DNA of 54,624 nucleotides from Belliella calami (GCF_022549695.1 NZ_JAKZGS010000022.1:1-54624); one strand, 5' to 3'. Shown: positions 35,159 to 44,789, counted from the first letter of the stretch. Numbers and translations are program-made. The notes: generated by a model not told the origin, from the letters alone.

Positions 35159-36070
35159 ATGTCCCTGTTCGTTCAGAATCTAACCAAAATCTATGCACAG
35201 CAAAAAGCCCTTGATCAAGTTTCTTTTGAAGCTGAAAAAGGGCAGGTTTTGGGTTTTTTGGGGCCCAATGGTGCCGGGAAATCCACCACCATGAAAATTG
35301 CCACAGGTTTTCTTCTCCCAGATGAAGGAGATGTGCTGATCAATGGTATTTCGGTTTTAGAATCTCCCAAGTCAGTTTCCAAGTTGATTGGCTATCTTCC
35401 TGAACATAATCCTTTGTATTTGGAGATGTATGTGCGAGAGTTTTTGGGATTTATCGCTGGACTGTATGGAATAAAGGGTCAGCAAGCAAAAAAGCGAATC
35501 GACGAATTGATTCCGCTTTGTGGCCTGGAAGTAGAGGCACACAAGAAAATCCATCAACTTTCTAAAGGATATAGACAGCGTGTTGGTTTAGCCAAAGCGC
35601 TGATACATGATCCAGAAGTGATCATCTTGGATGAACCGACCACAGGACTAGATCCCAATCAATTGGTGGAAATTCGCGCATTGATCAAGAAAATCAGCAA
35701 GGAAAAAACCTTGATACTCAGTACTCACATTATGCAGGAGGTAGAAGCCATCTGTGAGAAAGTAGTGATCATCAACAAAGGAAAAATCGTAGCTTCTGAC
35801 CTTTTATCCAACCTGAAGTCAGAAGCTGGTAAAGTAGCACTTACTTTAGAAACAGAAGAGCCTTTAGAATTGGGTTGGTTTGAAGGTATTGGGAAAGTTG
35901 AATTTCTGGATGACAGGCAATCTGTCGTTTCGGTTCTCGTTGTAGATGGCAGTGTCGGGAGGAAAGCCTTGCTTCAAATCGTACAGGAAAAAGAGTTGAA
36001 TTTGATAAGTATTCAGCAAAAGGAAAAGAATTTGGAATCTATTTTTCAACAAATCACCCAAAGTAAATAA
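35159..36070 (+). CDS. gldA: Gliding-motility ABC transporter ATPase
   Basis: 303 aa ABC ATPase. Walker A GPNGAGKST (residues ~38-46), signature LSKGYRQRVGLA, Walker B VIILDEPTTGLDP and an H-loop in STHIMQEVEA are all present. In Flavobacterium johnsoniae, GldA with GldF and GldG forms an ABC transporter needed for gliding motility. Here the three lie together in the order gldA, gldF, gldG with gaps of four bases or less. The C-terminal 85 residues form the accessory domain of this group. Role in gliding is by family; the organism's motility is not proven. A 165-bp gene-free gap separates it from the PNP tail. Confidence 0.9.
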   Translation: MSLFVQNLTKIYAQQKALDQVSFEAEKGQVLGFLGPNGAGKSTTMKIATGFLLPDEGDVLINGISVLESPKSVSKLIGYLPEHNPLYLEMYVREFLGFIAGLYGIKGQQAKKRIDELIPLCGLEVEAHKKIHQLSKGYRQRVGLAKALIHDPEVIILDEPTTGLDPNQLVEIRALIKKISKEKTLILSTHIMQEVEAICEKVVIINKGKIVASDLLSNLKSEAGKVALTLETEEPLELGWFEGIGKVEFLDDRQSVVSVLVVDGSVGRKALLQIVQEKELNLISIQQKEKNLESIFQQITQSK

Positions 36071-36074
36071 TTTG

Positions 36075-36797
36075 ATGCGCGCATTATACTGGAAAGAAAT
36101 CAACGCATTTTTTGGAAACCTATCTGGGTTTCTGATTTTGGCTGTTTTCTTGATTTCCATTGGTTTGATGGTCTGGGTTTTTCCTGACTCGTCAGTGTTG
36201 GCTTATGGTTTCGCGGATTTGGAGCCACTATTTGTCTATACACCTTATGTTTTCACTTTCCTGATTCCTGCGATCACGATGAAAATGATTGCGGAAGAAA
36301 GAAAATCAGGGACTTGGGAGATTTTGAGAACGTCTCCGCTTGGAGATTTGGCAATTATCCTAGCAAAATTTATAGCTGCTTTCACGCTGGTTTTTATTGC
36401 TGTATTGCCCACTTTGGTCTATTACTACAGTATCGTGCAGCTTGGAGATCCTGTGGGGAATATTGATCATGCTGGATTCTTTGGATCTTGGATTGGACTT
36501 TTGCTGATTGGGGCGGTCTTCGCTTCCATTGGGATTTTTGCCAGCGCATTGACAAGCCATCAGATCATCGCATTTATTTGGGGAGTTTTTATGATTTTCC
36601 TGCTTTACTTCGGATTGACAGCTTTGGTGCAGCTGCAAGTGATGTCTTCATTTGCGCTTTTGTTGGAAGAATTGAGTTTGAGCTATCATTATGAAAGTAT
36701 GAGTAGGGGAGTGATCGAAGCGCAAAATGTTGCTTATTTTCTCTCTATTATCATTTTGATGTTGGGTTTGACTGTTATTTTAATCAGAAGGAAATGA
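36075..36797 (+). CDS. gldF: Gliding-motility ABC transporter permease
   Basis: 240 aa ABC-2-type permease with six hydrophobic segments and the cytoplasmic stretch AEERKSGTWEILRTSP, which is conserved in this class. ATG 36075 was chosen over a TTG at 36072. It lies four bases behind gldA and overlaps gldG by four bases (ATGA). With GldA and GldG it forms the gliding-linked transporter; the transported substrate is unknown. Confidence 0.88.
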   Translation: MRALYWKEINAFFGNLSGFLILAVFLISIGLMVWVFPDSSVLAYGFADLEPLFVYTPYVFTFLIPAITMKMIAEERKSGTWEILRTSPLGDLAIILAKFIAAFTLVFIAVLPTLVYYYSIVQLGDPVGNIDHAGFFGSWIGLLLIGAVFASIGIFASALTSHQIIAFIWGVFMIFLLYFGLTALVQLQVMSSFALLLEELSLSYHYESMSRGVIEAQNVAYFLSIIILMLGLTVILIRRK

Positions 36798-38488
36798 AAA
36801 ATAAGAGTAACAAGCAAATCCTCAAAATACTCGGTGTCATCCTCCTGATCATCGTTGTGATTAATGTGCTTTTTCGTCTGATTAATTTCAGAATTGACTT
36901 GACAGAAGAAAAAAGATATTCTCTACATCCTGCAACTATTGAGGTTTTGGAGAATTTGGAAGAGCCTCTTGAAGTAGAAATTTTACTCTCTGGAAATCTG
37001 CCTGGAGGAATGCGAAGATTGCAAAGATCCGCAGAGCAAATGGTCAGGACATTCAATTCCTATAGTTCACAAAAGATAAGTTTTTCCTATTTGGATCCCC
37101 TTACACTTCCAGCAGCAGCGCAAGAAGATTTTGTTGTAGGGTTGACGGATTATGGAATTCAACCCACCAATCTGTTTGTCACAGAAGATGGGGGACAAAA
37201 GACAAAAATGATTTTCCCAGGAGTGCTTGTCAAAGATGCAGCGTATGAAACAGGAGCTTTGATCTTAAGAGGTGAAAAAGGAATGTCACCTGATGAGATT
37301 TTGAATAACTCTGTCGAAAACCTTGAATATGAGTTGATCAATGCGATCCGTAAACTTGTCAGCAAGCAACAATTTGCAGTTGGAATGCTAATGGGGAATG
37401 GTGAGCTAGAAGGAGATGATGGGTTTGGAATAGTGGAGGCTTTGGTTGAAGATTTTGAAGTATTCAAAATTCCCCTAGAACAAGCCCAGAAAGTAGAAGA
37501 TTTGGATCCTTTTGATGTTTTGATTATTTCTGGACCAAAAGAAGCCTATGACGAAAGGGAGATTTATCTCGTAGATCAATACTTGATGAAAGGAGGGAAT
37601 CTTATTGTTTTGCCAAATGCATTGGCTTATGAAATGGATGAAGCTGGTGGGGAAGGAACAGTTGCGATGCCATTCGAAAATGGCTTGGATCAGATGCTCT
37701 TTCGGTATGGAATTAGGGTAAACAAGGATTTTGTCCAAGATATGAATTTTGGATATCATCCTGTGATGGCAGGAAATTTTGGTGATCAGCAGCAGTTGGT
37801 TCCTTTGCCATGGCCTTTCTATATTTCAGCTGGAAGAATGGCTAAGCATCCTGTGACCAAAGGTTTGGATCAGGTTATTTTTAGGTTTACATCCAGCTTG
37901 GATACTGTCAAAGCTGATGGTATTCGAAAAACACCTTTGATCTTTGGTTCCGATTTTGTGAAGAAACTTTCAGCTCCTGTAAGGATTGCTTTTCAGGATA
38001 TGGAAAATGGTCCAGATTTGGAGTCTTTTGGGCTAAGTAATTTGCCTTTACTTTACTTATTGGATGGAGAGTTCACTTCTTTATTCAAAAATAGATTTTT
38101 GCCTGATGGAGTTTCGAAAGAAAGCTTTTTGGAATCAGGAAAAGAAGGAAGGGTTTTAGTTGCCGGAACAGGCGGCCTTTTCGAGAGCTCAATAGATCCT
38201 CGCAGTGGGGAACCTTTGCCTTTGGGTATCGACCCTTTCTCAGATGTACAATACGCCAATCGCTTGTTGCTTCAAAACATGATTGCTTACCTCGTCGAGC
38301 CAGATGGTATCATTTCCACCAGAACCAAGCAATACCAGATCAGACCGCTAAACAAAGTAAAAGTCAGCCAAGAAAAAGTAAAATGGCAAGTAATCAATGT
38401 TGTTTTGCCTGTGGTTTTGATGGGATTACTTTCGTTGTTGTGGATGTTTTCTCGCAAAGGTAGGAGAGGTGCAAAGGGAAAAAGGTGA
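36794..38488 (+). CDS. gldG: Gliding-motility ABC transporter auxiliary protein
   Basis: 564 aa. One N-terminal transmembrane helix (residues ~9-29), a large periplasmic ABC-transporter-auxiliary domain (from DLTEEKRYSLHPATIEVLE, typical of GldG), and a second transmembrane helix near the C-terminus (about 535-553) before the basic tail RKGRRGAKGKR. The gldF stop overlaps its start. It is the third gene of the gld unit. After it comes a 900-bp region with no gene but many short hairpins. Confidence 0.88.
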   Translation: MKNKSNKQILKILGVILLIIVVINVLFRLINFRIDLTEEKRYSLHPATIEVLENLEEPLEVEILLSGNLPGGMRRLQRSAEQMVRTFNSYSSQKISFSYLDPLTLPAAAQEDFVVGLTDYGIQPTNLFVTEDGGQKTKMIFPGVLVKDAAYETGALILRGEKGMSPDEILNNSVENLEYELINAIRKLVSKQQFAVGMLMGNGELEGDDGFGIVEALVEDFEVFKIPLEQAQKVEDLDPFDVLIISGPKEAYDEREIYLVDQYLMKGGNLIVLPNALAYEMDEAGGEGTVAMPFENGLDQMLFRYGIRVNKDFVQDMNFGYHPVMAGNFGDQQQLVPLPWPFYISAGRMAKHPVTKGLDQVIFRFTSSLDTVKADGIRKTPLIFGSDFVKKLSAPVRIAFQDMENGPDLESFGLSNLPLLYLLDGEFTSLFKNRFLPDGVSKESFLESGKEGRVLVAGTGGLFESSIDPRSGEPLPLGIDPFSDVQYANRLLLQNMIAYLVEPDGIISTRTKQYQIRPLNKVKVSQEKVKWQVINVVLPVVLMGLLSLLWMFSRKGRRGAKGKR

Positions 38489-38652
38489 ATTGGTTGTTTT
38501 GATTGCCAGATTATAAAATTGAAATATTGAAAAATTTTAAATTGCGCGAGAATGGTAGATTCGTAGAATTTATAGTTGGAGGAATATAAAATATAATTCG
38601 GGGAATATAGATTCAATTTGGAATTGAAGTTTTAATTTTCGTACCTACTATT

Positions 38653-39078
38653 CAACCCCATTCGGGGTTGTCTTTTTCCATCCTAATTGATCCAATACCC
38701 TAGGTTTCACCTAGGGCTCGACCATGGCGGACAAGTTATTGAAAAGTTAGAATGCTTCACCGTCGTTAGATATATCGGTTTTTATACGATCCACCGACCA
38801 CGAAGTGGTCAAACCTCTCAATAACCTCGGGTGAAACCCAAGGAAAACAATGACAAAGACCCCACCAACTTCCGACCCTGAAAGGGTCGAACGCTCATTT
38901 ACAAAAAGTTTAACCGTTTCAGAGGTATTGATCTCTCCTTCGTGTCACGTCTTGAAAATAGTTGATACTTTTTTCAATTAAAGGATTTCAACCCCTTTCG
39001 GGGTTGTGGATTGTCGATAATTTTTTTTCCGTGGGTTTAAAACCCATGGCTATTGAAAAGTTTAACTACTTCGTAGTT
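38653..39078. repeat. Mixed hairpin array between gldG and dnaN
   Basis: Eight short inverted repeats of different stems in one gene-free stretch: CAACCCC/GGGGTTG at 38653-38670 and again at 38989-39006; CCCTAGGT/ACCTAGGG at 38698-38716; GACCAC-GAA-GTGGTC at 38796-38810; CCTCGGGT-GAA-ACCCAAGG at 38825-38843; GACCCT-GAA-AGGGTC at 38874-38888; a CCGTGGGTT-type at 39029-39049; AACTAC-TTC-GTAGTT at 39064-39078. Most have a three-base loop GAA or TTC, and stems of 6-9 bp. The rest of 38489-39385 holds no coding frame of note. Confidence 0.8.
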
Positions 39079-39385
39079 TGTTCAATTAGGAATTAATAAG
39101 CCTTACACCAAAAATCTTATAGCTAATAAAGCTTTTAAGTTTCAGGTTTATTGTTCTGATGTTTTCTTTCGCATTTTAGTAGCCTATTTTTTACCACTCC
39201 TAAAATTCCTCTGCCTTCCTTTGCTCCTTTGAAATCTTCGCGAGAAGCTTTTCCTCCTTCATCCTTTTAAATTCCTCCTTTCCACTACTTTTTTTCAATG
39301 AAAATCCAAGTCATTGGCTGTGTTTATGATTTTATTTCTAAATTTACCCTGTTATAATATTTCGACATAAAATAAGCTAATCGAT

Positions 39386-40510
39386 ATGAAATTTATTGTT
39401 TCTTCTTCTGCGCTTTTAAAGCAGCTTTCAGCGATCAACGGGGTAGTGACTACCAATCCTGTGGTACCTATTTTGGAGAATTTTCTTTTTGAAATCAAAG
39501 AAGGGAAATTGACCGTAACTGCCTCTGATCTGCAAACTTCCATGATGACTGAAATTGACGTGGAGGCGAAAGAAGATGGGAACATTGCTGTGCCAGCGAA
39601 GATTTTGATTGAAACGCTGAAGAACTTACCTGAGCAACCTGTTACTTTTAGCATTGACCATGATACTTACAGTATTGAGATCAGTTCTGATAATGGTAGG
39701 TATAAATTGGCAGGTGAAAACGCCACTGATTTCCCGAAAATCGCAACAGTGAGCAACGCTACGACTGTAGACATGTCCACTGAGGTTCTAAGCAGTGCTA
39801 TCAGCAATACTATTTTTGCAACAAGTAATGATGAACTGAGACCGGCTATGACGGGTGTTTATATCAACTTAAGCAGCACCAATGCTACTTTTGTTGCTAC
39901 GGATGGTCACAGATTGATCAGATATAGAAGGGTGGATATCGCTTCCCCAGATGCGGCAAGCATTATCATCCCAAGAAAGGCTCTTAACCTATTGAAATCT
40001 ACACTTCCTTCCGAAAATGTCCCAGTGACTGTAGAGTTCAACAGCTCCAATGCATATTTCAATTTTGGTAGTATCAAGATGATCTGTAGATTGATTGATG
40101 AGCGCTTCCCTGATTATGAAAATGTAATTCCTGTGGATAATCCAAACCACATGACTATCGATAGAATTGAGTTCTTGAGTTCTTTGAGAAGGATTGCTAT
40201 CTATGCAAACAAAACTACCCATCAGGTAAGGTTGAAATTGGCTGGAAGCGAATTGCAGATTTCTGCTGAAGATTTAGACTTCTCTAACGAAGCAAATGAA
40301 AGATTATCTTGCGACCACGATGGTGAAGATATCGAGATTGGATTCAATGCGAAGTTTTTGGTAGAAATGCTCAACAACATTTCTTCTAAGCAAGTTACAC
40401 TTCAATTCTCAGCTCCAAACAGAGCAGGTTTGATCGTTCCTTCTGATAAATCAGAAAATGAAGACATCTTGATGTTGGTGATGCCAGTGATGTTGAACAA
40501 TTATGTTTAA
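39386..40510 (+). CDS. dnaN: DNA polymerase III sliding clamp, beta subunit
   Basis: 374 aa with the three-domain clamp layout: MKFIVSSSALLKQLSAINGVV at the N-terminus, GENATDFPKI around residue 110, and the C-terminal hydrophobic-cleft residues ending VMPVMLNNYV, the usual MPM(R/L)-type end. It encircles DNA and tethers the replicative polymerase. It is not next to dnaA here and no cluster of DnaA boxes is seen, so the locus is not the origin. A strong intrinsic terminator lies 75 bp after the stop. Confidence 0.97.
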   Translation: MKFIVSSSALLKQLSAINGVVTTNPVVPILENFLFEIKEGKLTVTASDLQTSMMTEIDVEAKEDGNIAVPAKILIETLKNLPEQPVTFSIDHDTYSIEISSDNGRYKLAGENATDFPKIATVSNATTVDMSTEVLSSAISNTIFATSNDELRPAMTGVYINLSSTNATFVATDGHRLIRYRRVDIASPDAASIIIPRKALNLLKSTLPSENVPVTVEFNSSNAYFNFGSIKMICRLIDERFPDYENVIPVDNPNHMTIDRIEFLSSLRRIAIYANKTTHQVRLKLAGSELQISAEDLDFSNEANERLSCDHDGEDIEIGFNAKFLVEMLNNISSKQVTLQFSAPNRAGLIVPSDKSENEDILMLVMPVMLNNYV

Positions 40511-40585
40511 AGGATATTGATGGATATTTTGCTTTCGCAGAATTGATATTAGTAGATATTTTTGAACCGCATTATGGTTTTAATA

Positions 40586-40617
40586 AAAAGCCCTGACAGA
40601 GAAGTTAGGGCTTTTTT
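40586..40617 (+). terminator. Intrinsic terminator after dnaN
   Basis: AAAAGCCCT, loop, AGGGCTTTTTT: 9-bp stem followed by a T run. Its last bases coincide with the stop of the convergent ATPase gene, so it may serve both. Confidence 0.85.
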
Positions 40618-41812
40618 AATATAGGAAACCGAAAAGATAAAGAGGGATTTTGTTTCCCATTCCATAGATCATTTCATCTGCCGCAATGTAGGAATTTGGA
40701 ATGTTAGCTATTTGGTCGAAAGTTTTATTTTTCCCGCCTATTTCAAATTCAAACTGATTATTAACTAAAAAATCTCCATTCTTGGCTGTAGTGAGTATGG
40801 AGCCACTATTTTCTAGTTGATTATAAAAAAATGTCTGTCTAATATTGCCGGAATTTTGATTTTCTAAAGCGAGAGCGTAAATAAGGTTGGTATTTGATAG
40901 GTAAATTTTGTCTGGTTTATTCATCATGCTTATCCCTTTAGAAGAACTTCTCAAACTTTTGATCAGTTTAGAAACTTCCAACATGTGGAGCATTTCGAGT
41001 AGTCTTGGTCTTGTTGTGTCTGTTTTTTCAGCAAGCTTGGTTATGTTTGGACTGAATGGTACGGAGGTGGAAATTAGATAGAGAAGTTTTTTCAATTTTG
41101 CTCGAGTGCTTGTCGAAATGTCTTTGCCTTCCGGTAGATCATAATCAATGATAACATTGATGAGTTGGTTGATTTTTGAAACATAGTCTCTTTCATCCTC
41201 CAAAAAGAAAGGGTATGATCCAATCTTTTTGTAGTTTTCAAAATGTAGCATCACATCTGGAACTGAAGCAAGAATGGGATCGATTAATTTTTGGTGATCT
41301 TTTATAATTTGATTGAGGTCGTATTTTTCCAACTCAATCTTCAATTTGAGACTCAAATATTCCCTAAAAGATAATTCAGGTAATTCATAATAAACAAGTC
41401 TTCTACTTAAATCCGCTTGTGATTTTTGTAAGGCCAAAATTGAGGATCCAGATATGATTAGCTTGAGATCAGGGTAGAAATCATAGATGTTTTTTACAGC
41501 ACTTTGCCAATCTTCATATTTATGTACTTCATCCAAAAGTAGATTTTTACCTCCCAATTGATAAAACCTTTCTGCCAAATCTACCAAACTATTTTGTTTG
41601 AAATAGAGGTCATCTAAACTCAAATATAGGGATTTGTCCAGTGGCAAGTTTTCTTTAAGGTACTGAAGCATTAATGTAGATTTTCCTGTACCTCTAGCAC
41701 CCAAAATACAGATTGCTCTGCCATTCCAATTGATTTTATCGTAATGACTTCTTTTAAAATCAGTCTTTACTGACTGCAATAAGTTTCTGTATCTATTGAA
41801 TAATTCTTCCAT
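40616..41812 (-). CDS. AAA+ ATPase with C-terminal DUF4143-like domain
   Basis: 398 aa. Walker A GARGTGKST is at residues 38-46 and Walker B LLLDEVHKY has Asp94-Glu95. The ISGSS (sensor-type) block lies at ~120. This order (AAA_14 ATPase followed by a nuclease-like DUF4143 region) fits the large family of bacterial ATPases often found in many copies and with unknown function. Substrate or partner unknown. It stands alone. The start lies inside a strong inverted repeat that also includes a -7-like element, so the transcript may be nearly leaderless. Distinctive AT-rich base use and lack of neighbours suggest it can move between genomes. Confidence 0.8.
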   Translation of the reverse strand: MEELFNRYRNLLQSVKTDFKRSHYDKINWNGRAICILGARGTGKSTLMLQYLKENLPLDKSLYLSLDDLYFKQNSLVDLAERFYQLGGKNLLLDEVHKYEDWQSAVKNIYDFYPDLKLIISGSSILALQKSQADLSRRLVYYELPELSFREYLSLKLKIELEKYDLNQIIKDHQKLIDPILASVPDVMLHFENYKKIGSYPFFLEDERDYVSKINQLINVIIDYDLPEGKDISTSTRAKLKKLLYLISTSVPFSPNITKLAEKTDTTRPRLLEMLHMLEVSKLIKSLRSSSKGISMMNKPDKIYLSNTNLIYALALENQNSGNIRQTFFYNQLENSGSILTTAKNGDFLVNNQFEFEIGGKNKTFDQIANIPNSYIAADEMIYGMGNKIPLYLFGFLY

Positions 41813-41864
41813 CGTATCCTCAAAGATACGTAATATATTTAAATATGTATCTTTGAAGATGCGA
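41812..41864. promoter_or_regulatory. Palindromic promoter/operator of the AAA+ ATPase
   Basis: Two 18-bp arms (41812-41829 and 41847-41864, two mismatches) form a large inverted repeat. Each arm contains GTATC(T/C)-type sub-palindromes. On the minus strand the left arm contains TATCTTTG, a -7 element, ending 9 nt before the start codon. The right arm has the same element on the plus strand. Confidence 0.6.
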
Positions 41865-41941
41865 ATAAATTATAAAAATTGTATTTCTAAAAGTGCAATT
41901 GATTCACACCAACTGTATTAAAAGAATTCGGTATTGGAAAT

Positions 41942-42082
41942 TTTGGCTAAAGCCAACTCAAATTATGATCCTTTCTAAGGATGGGCTAAAGCTACATCCC
42001 AATTGATAATCTTCCACTTCAATTGTCTCCTGCTTTAGCTGGAGGGAATTAGGTCAATGATTTTATCTAGGCTTTAGCCAAA
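41942..42082. repeat. Small MITE-like element with 13-bp terminal inverted repeats
   Basis: TTTGGCTAAAGCC at 41942-41954 and its exact complement at 42070-42082 enclose 115 bp with internal weaker inverted repeats (GGGCTAAAGC, GCTTTAGCTGG). No frame is coded. Resembles the short non-autonomous palindromic elements of Bacteroidota intergenic DNA. Confidence 0.75.
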
Positions 42083-42113
42083 TAATTCGCATTTATGTTT
42101 TTAGAATAAATAG

Positions 42114-42140
42114 AAAAAAGCCCTCCTTAAAGGGCTTTTA
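42114..42140 (-). terminator. Intrinsic terminator of the amylase gene
   Basis: AAAAAAGCCCT and AGGGCTTTT form a stem with loop CCTTA; on the minus strand the stem is followed by T residues. Confidence 0.8.
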
Positions 42141-42181
42141 AATCTCAACTCAATTAACCAATAACTAAATCACCTTTCAAC

Positions 42182-44062
42182 TTATCTAACCTCCAAAATC
42201 CAACTCTCCAAAGGCTCCAAATCTACTCGGACTCTTGCTTGACCTTGATCAACATAAAGTTTAGCATTGACTTTTCCATATAACTTTTCTTCTAATTCAT
42301 ATTCCCCATCCTTCATTCCCCAAGCTGTCACCATACTTGCAGGTAATTGCAAATCAAACCCAAATGAATCATTTTTGTCAAAATTGGTGATGATGATGAG
42401 CTTTTGATCCTGTGACCATCTTACATAAGAAAACACCCTATCATTATACCATTCTGTATTTCCTCTGTTGAAGGAATGGATCTCAGCATAGTTTCCAGCC
42501 AAGGCAGGACTTTTTACTGTGAAATTGAGCAAACGTTTGTAGAAGTCTCTCAGGTTTTTTTCAGCAGCGCTAAGCTGCCCTCCATCAAATTCCCCATTAT
42601 TCATCCAACGCTGATGGTGGGGAACACCAATATAATCGAAAATCGATGTCCTACTTGGACTTCCAAAACCAGCATTTTCAGCACCAGGTTCGCCAACCTC
42701 CTGACCAAAGTAAATCATCATAGGAGCCTGATCTATTGTAGCAGAAAGCACTGCCGATGGCTTTGCGATTTCTGCTTTGCCAGCAAATTCAGGACTGGCG
42801 ATCCTTTGCTCGTCATGGTTCTCCAAGAAATGCAACATGTGTTGGCTGATATCTGAAAGTCCTTGTTGAATTTGGATCAAGTTGTCTGTGGAACCTCTGC
42901 CTTGCATGATGTTTTTCAAAGTGTCATACAGTTCTACTTTGTCGTAGAGATAATCCATCTTCCCTAGTTGAATATAGTTTCTATACTCTCTTGGATTGTA
43001 GATCTCAGCAAGGAGGAAAGCATCAGGGCTTTCCATTTTGATGGCTGAATTCATATAACTCCAGAATTCAACTGGTACCATCTCCGCCATGTCAAATCTA
43101 AATCCATCAACACCTTTTTTCGTCCAAAATAAAGCAATGTCTTTGAATTTCTTCCAAGAATCAGGCACCTCTTTGTTTTTCCAAAACTCAAAATGGGCTT
43201 TGTAGTCCTCTTCTCTGAAATGAAGTGGCAATTCTTCAAAATCTTTGCTTCCATCTGGTTTGATACCATAATTTATTTTGACAGTTTCGTACCAGTCGTT
43301 GAAATCAGGTCTTGCCTCACGAGAACCATTCCCAGTCCATTTAGCAGGATTTTCTTCAAATATTCCATCAGAAAGGGGATGTTTCTCTCCTCCTAAAGGA
43401 CGATATTCATTCTGAGCAATCGGAACTTCAAATGATTTGCCGGGGATGTAGTAAAAATTATTATCTCTTTTGTACTCGACATTCGTATCGTCATCCGCTC
43501 CAAAATCCTTGATGCCTTCTGGGTTGTTTTTCCCCTCGTATCTTCTCGCTACATGATTGGGTACGATATCGATGATGACTTTCAAGTCATTTTGGTGTGT
43601 TCTTTGGATCAAAGCTTCAAACTCTTCCATTCTCTTGGAGGGGTCATCTGCCAAATCGGGATTAACGTTATAATAATCCTTTACTGCATAAGGCGAACCT
43701 GCACGTCCTTTGACTACATCTGGGTCATCATTGGATATTCCATATGCTGTGTAATCCCTAATTACGGCATGATGCGGAATTCCGGTGTACCAAATGTGTG
43801 TTACCCCTAAACCTTTGATCTCCTGAAGTGCGTTATCTGAAAAATCAGAAAATTTGCCAATTCCGTTTTCTTCAAGAGTACCCCAAGGTTTGTTGGTGGT
43901 ATTTGTGTTTCCAAAAAGACGTGTAAAAACTTGATATACTACTACTTTGTGGTTCTGTTCCATTTGCAATTTCTGTTCCTTTTGTTGGTTTGGTTGATCA
44001 CAACTTATCATACCGAAAAGTAAGAGTGAAATAATGAAGGGTTTATTGAAGGAAGTTATCAT
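42182..44062 (-). CDS. GH13 alpha-amylase-family lipoprotein
   Basis: 626 aa from ATG 44062, which yields a type II signal with the lipobox around GMISC; an in-frame ATG at 44131 adds 23 residues. The catalytic barrel has the four GH13 regions: DIVPNH (Asp165, His170), GFRFDMAEM with nucleophile Asp324, LLAEIYNP with acid/base Glu353, and LENHDEQR with Asp417. It should hydrolyse or rearrange alpha-glucans such as starch or maltodextrin in the periplasm or at the cell surface. No SusC/SusD-like genes flank it, so it is not part of a visible polysaccharide utilization locus. The exact substrate is open. Confidence 0.92.
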   Translation of the reverse strand: MITSFNKPFIISLLLFGMISCDQPNQQKEQKLQMEQNHKVVVYQVFTRLFGNTNTTNKPWGTLEENGIGKFSDFSDNALQEIKGLGVTHIWYTGIPHHAVIRDYTAYGISNDDPDVVKGRAGSPYAVKDYYNVNPDLADDPSKRMEEFEALIQRTHQNDLKVIIDIVPNHVARRYEGKNNPEGIKDFGADDDTNVEYKRDNNFYYIPGKSFEVPIAQNEYRPLGGEKHPLSDGIFEENPAKWTGNGSREARPDFNDWYETVKINYGIKPDGSKDFEELPLHFREEDYKAHFEFWKNKEVPDSWKKFKDIALFWTKKGVDGFRFDMAEMVPVEFWSYMNSAIKMESPDAFLLAEIYNPREYRNYIQLGKMDYLYDKVELYDTLKNIMQGRGSTDNLIQIQQGLSDISQHMLHFLENHDEQRIASPEFAGKAEIAKPSAVLSATIDQAPMMIYFGQEVGEPGAENAGFGSPSRTSIFDYIGVPHHQRWMNNGEFDGGQLSAAEKNLRDFYKRLLNFTVKSPALAGNYAEIHSFNRGNTEWYNDRVFSYVRWSQDQKLIIITNFDKNDSFGFDLQLPASMVTAWGMKDGEYELEEKLYGKVNAKLYVDQGQARVRVDLEPLESWILEVR

Positions 44063-44261
44063 AATCTCAAATATAAAAAATGTTATTAGGCTAAAAACAT
44101 TAAATTGAAAAATCAGCTTAGCTAATTTCAATAGTATTTTGTTTTATTAAATAGCATTAATATCTTGGATACAAATTCTGCCACCAAAAATTATAGTTCT
44201 CAGTTGAATTGTTTTATTTTTAACTAAATTTATTTTATCCATAAACAAAACCAATCAAAAT

Positions 44262-44789
44262 ATGAAAGACTGTTTATTTAAGTACTCGTTGGCAATCTTG
44301 GTAATTTTTAACCTGATCCTCTTTACCTCCTGTGGAAATGATGATGATCCTGAGATAGCTAGTATTGAAGGGACTTGGAATTACGATGAATTTGATATTG
44401 ATATCAGAATCAATAATAAGACAGATATTGAGTTCTTTATGCAGGAATATGGACTGACAGCAGCTCAAGCAAATGTTGCTTCTGAAGCATTAAAAAGTGA
44501 GTTTTTTGAAGCTAGTGATTTTGAAGGTACTAGGCTGATTTTTTCGGGAAATGGTTCATACGAAATCAGGGTTAATGACCGAATCGATGAGACAGGGACA
44601 TATGTGGTTAGTCCAAACAACAGTACACTTTCTTTAAACTCTGAAGATGAAGTTGTAGTATTTCAGATCCTGGAGTTGAGTAGAAATAGGCTGTCGATTT
44701 CTCTTTCTGAAAGTTTTGAAGAGGATTTGACAGAAGATGGCGTAGATGATGAAATAGAGATTTTACTCACCTTATCATTTGTGAGGTAA
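44262..44789 (+). CDS. Lipoprotein of unknown function (lipocalin-like region)
   Basis: 175 aa. SPII signal with the lipobox LFTSC (Cys at ~24), then GNDDDPE. The mature part begins IEGTWNYDEFDIDIR, a start often seen in lipocalin-like (META/DUF) Bacteroidota lipoproteins, and consists of beta strands and acidic loops (EEDLTEDGVDD). It stands alone between the amylase gene and a convergent lipoprotein gene. No catalytic residue is identified. Confidence 0.65.
   Translation: MKDCLFKYSLAILVIFNLILFTSCGNDDDPEIASIEGTWNYDEFDIDIRINNKTDIEFFMQEYGLTAAQANVASEALKSEFFEASDFEGTRLIFSGNGSYEIRVNDRIDETGTYVVSPNNSTLSLNSEDEVVVFQILELSRNRLSISLSESFEEDLTEDGVDDEIEILLTLSFVR

Noticed and set aside
38489-40510. Replication origin next to dnaN
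   Set aside because: No dnaA gene, no cluster of DnaA boxes and no strong A/T-rich unwinding repeat was seen; the hairpins there are REP-like.
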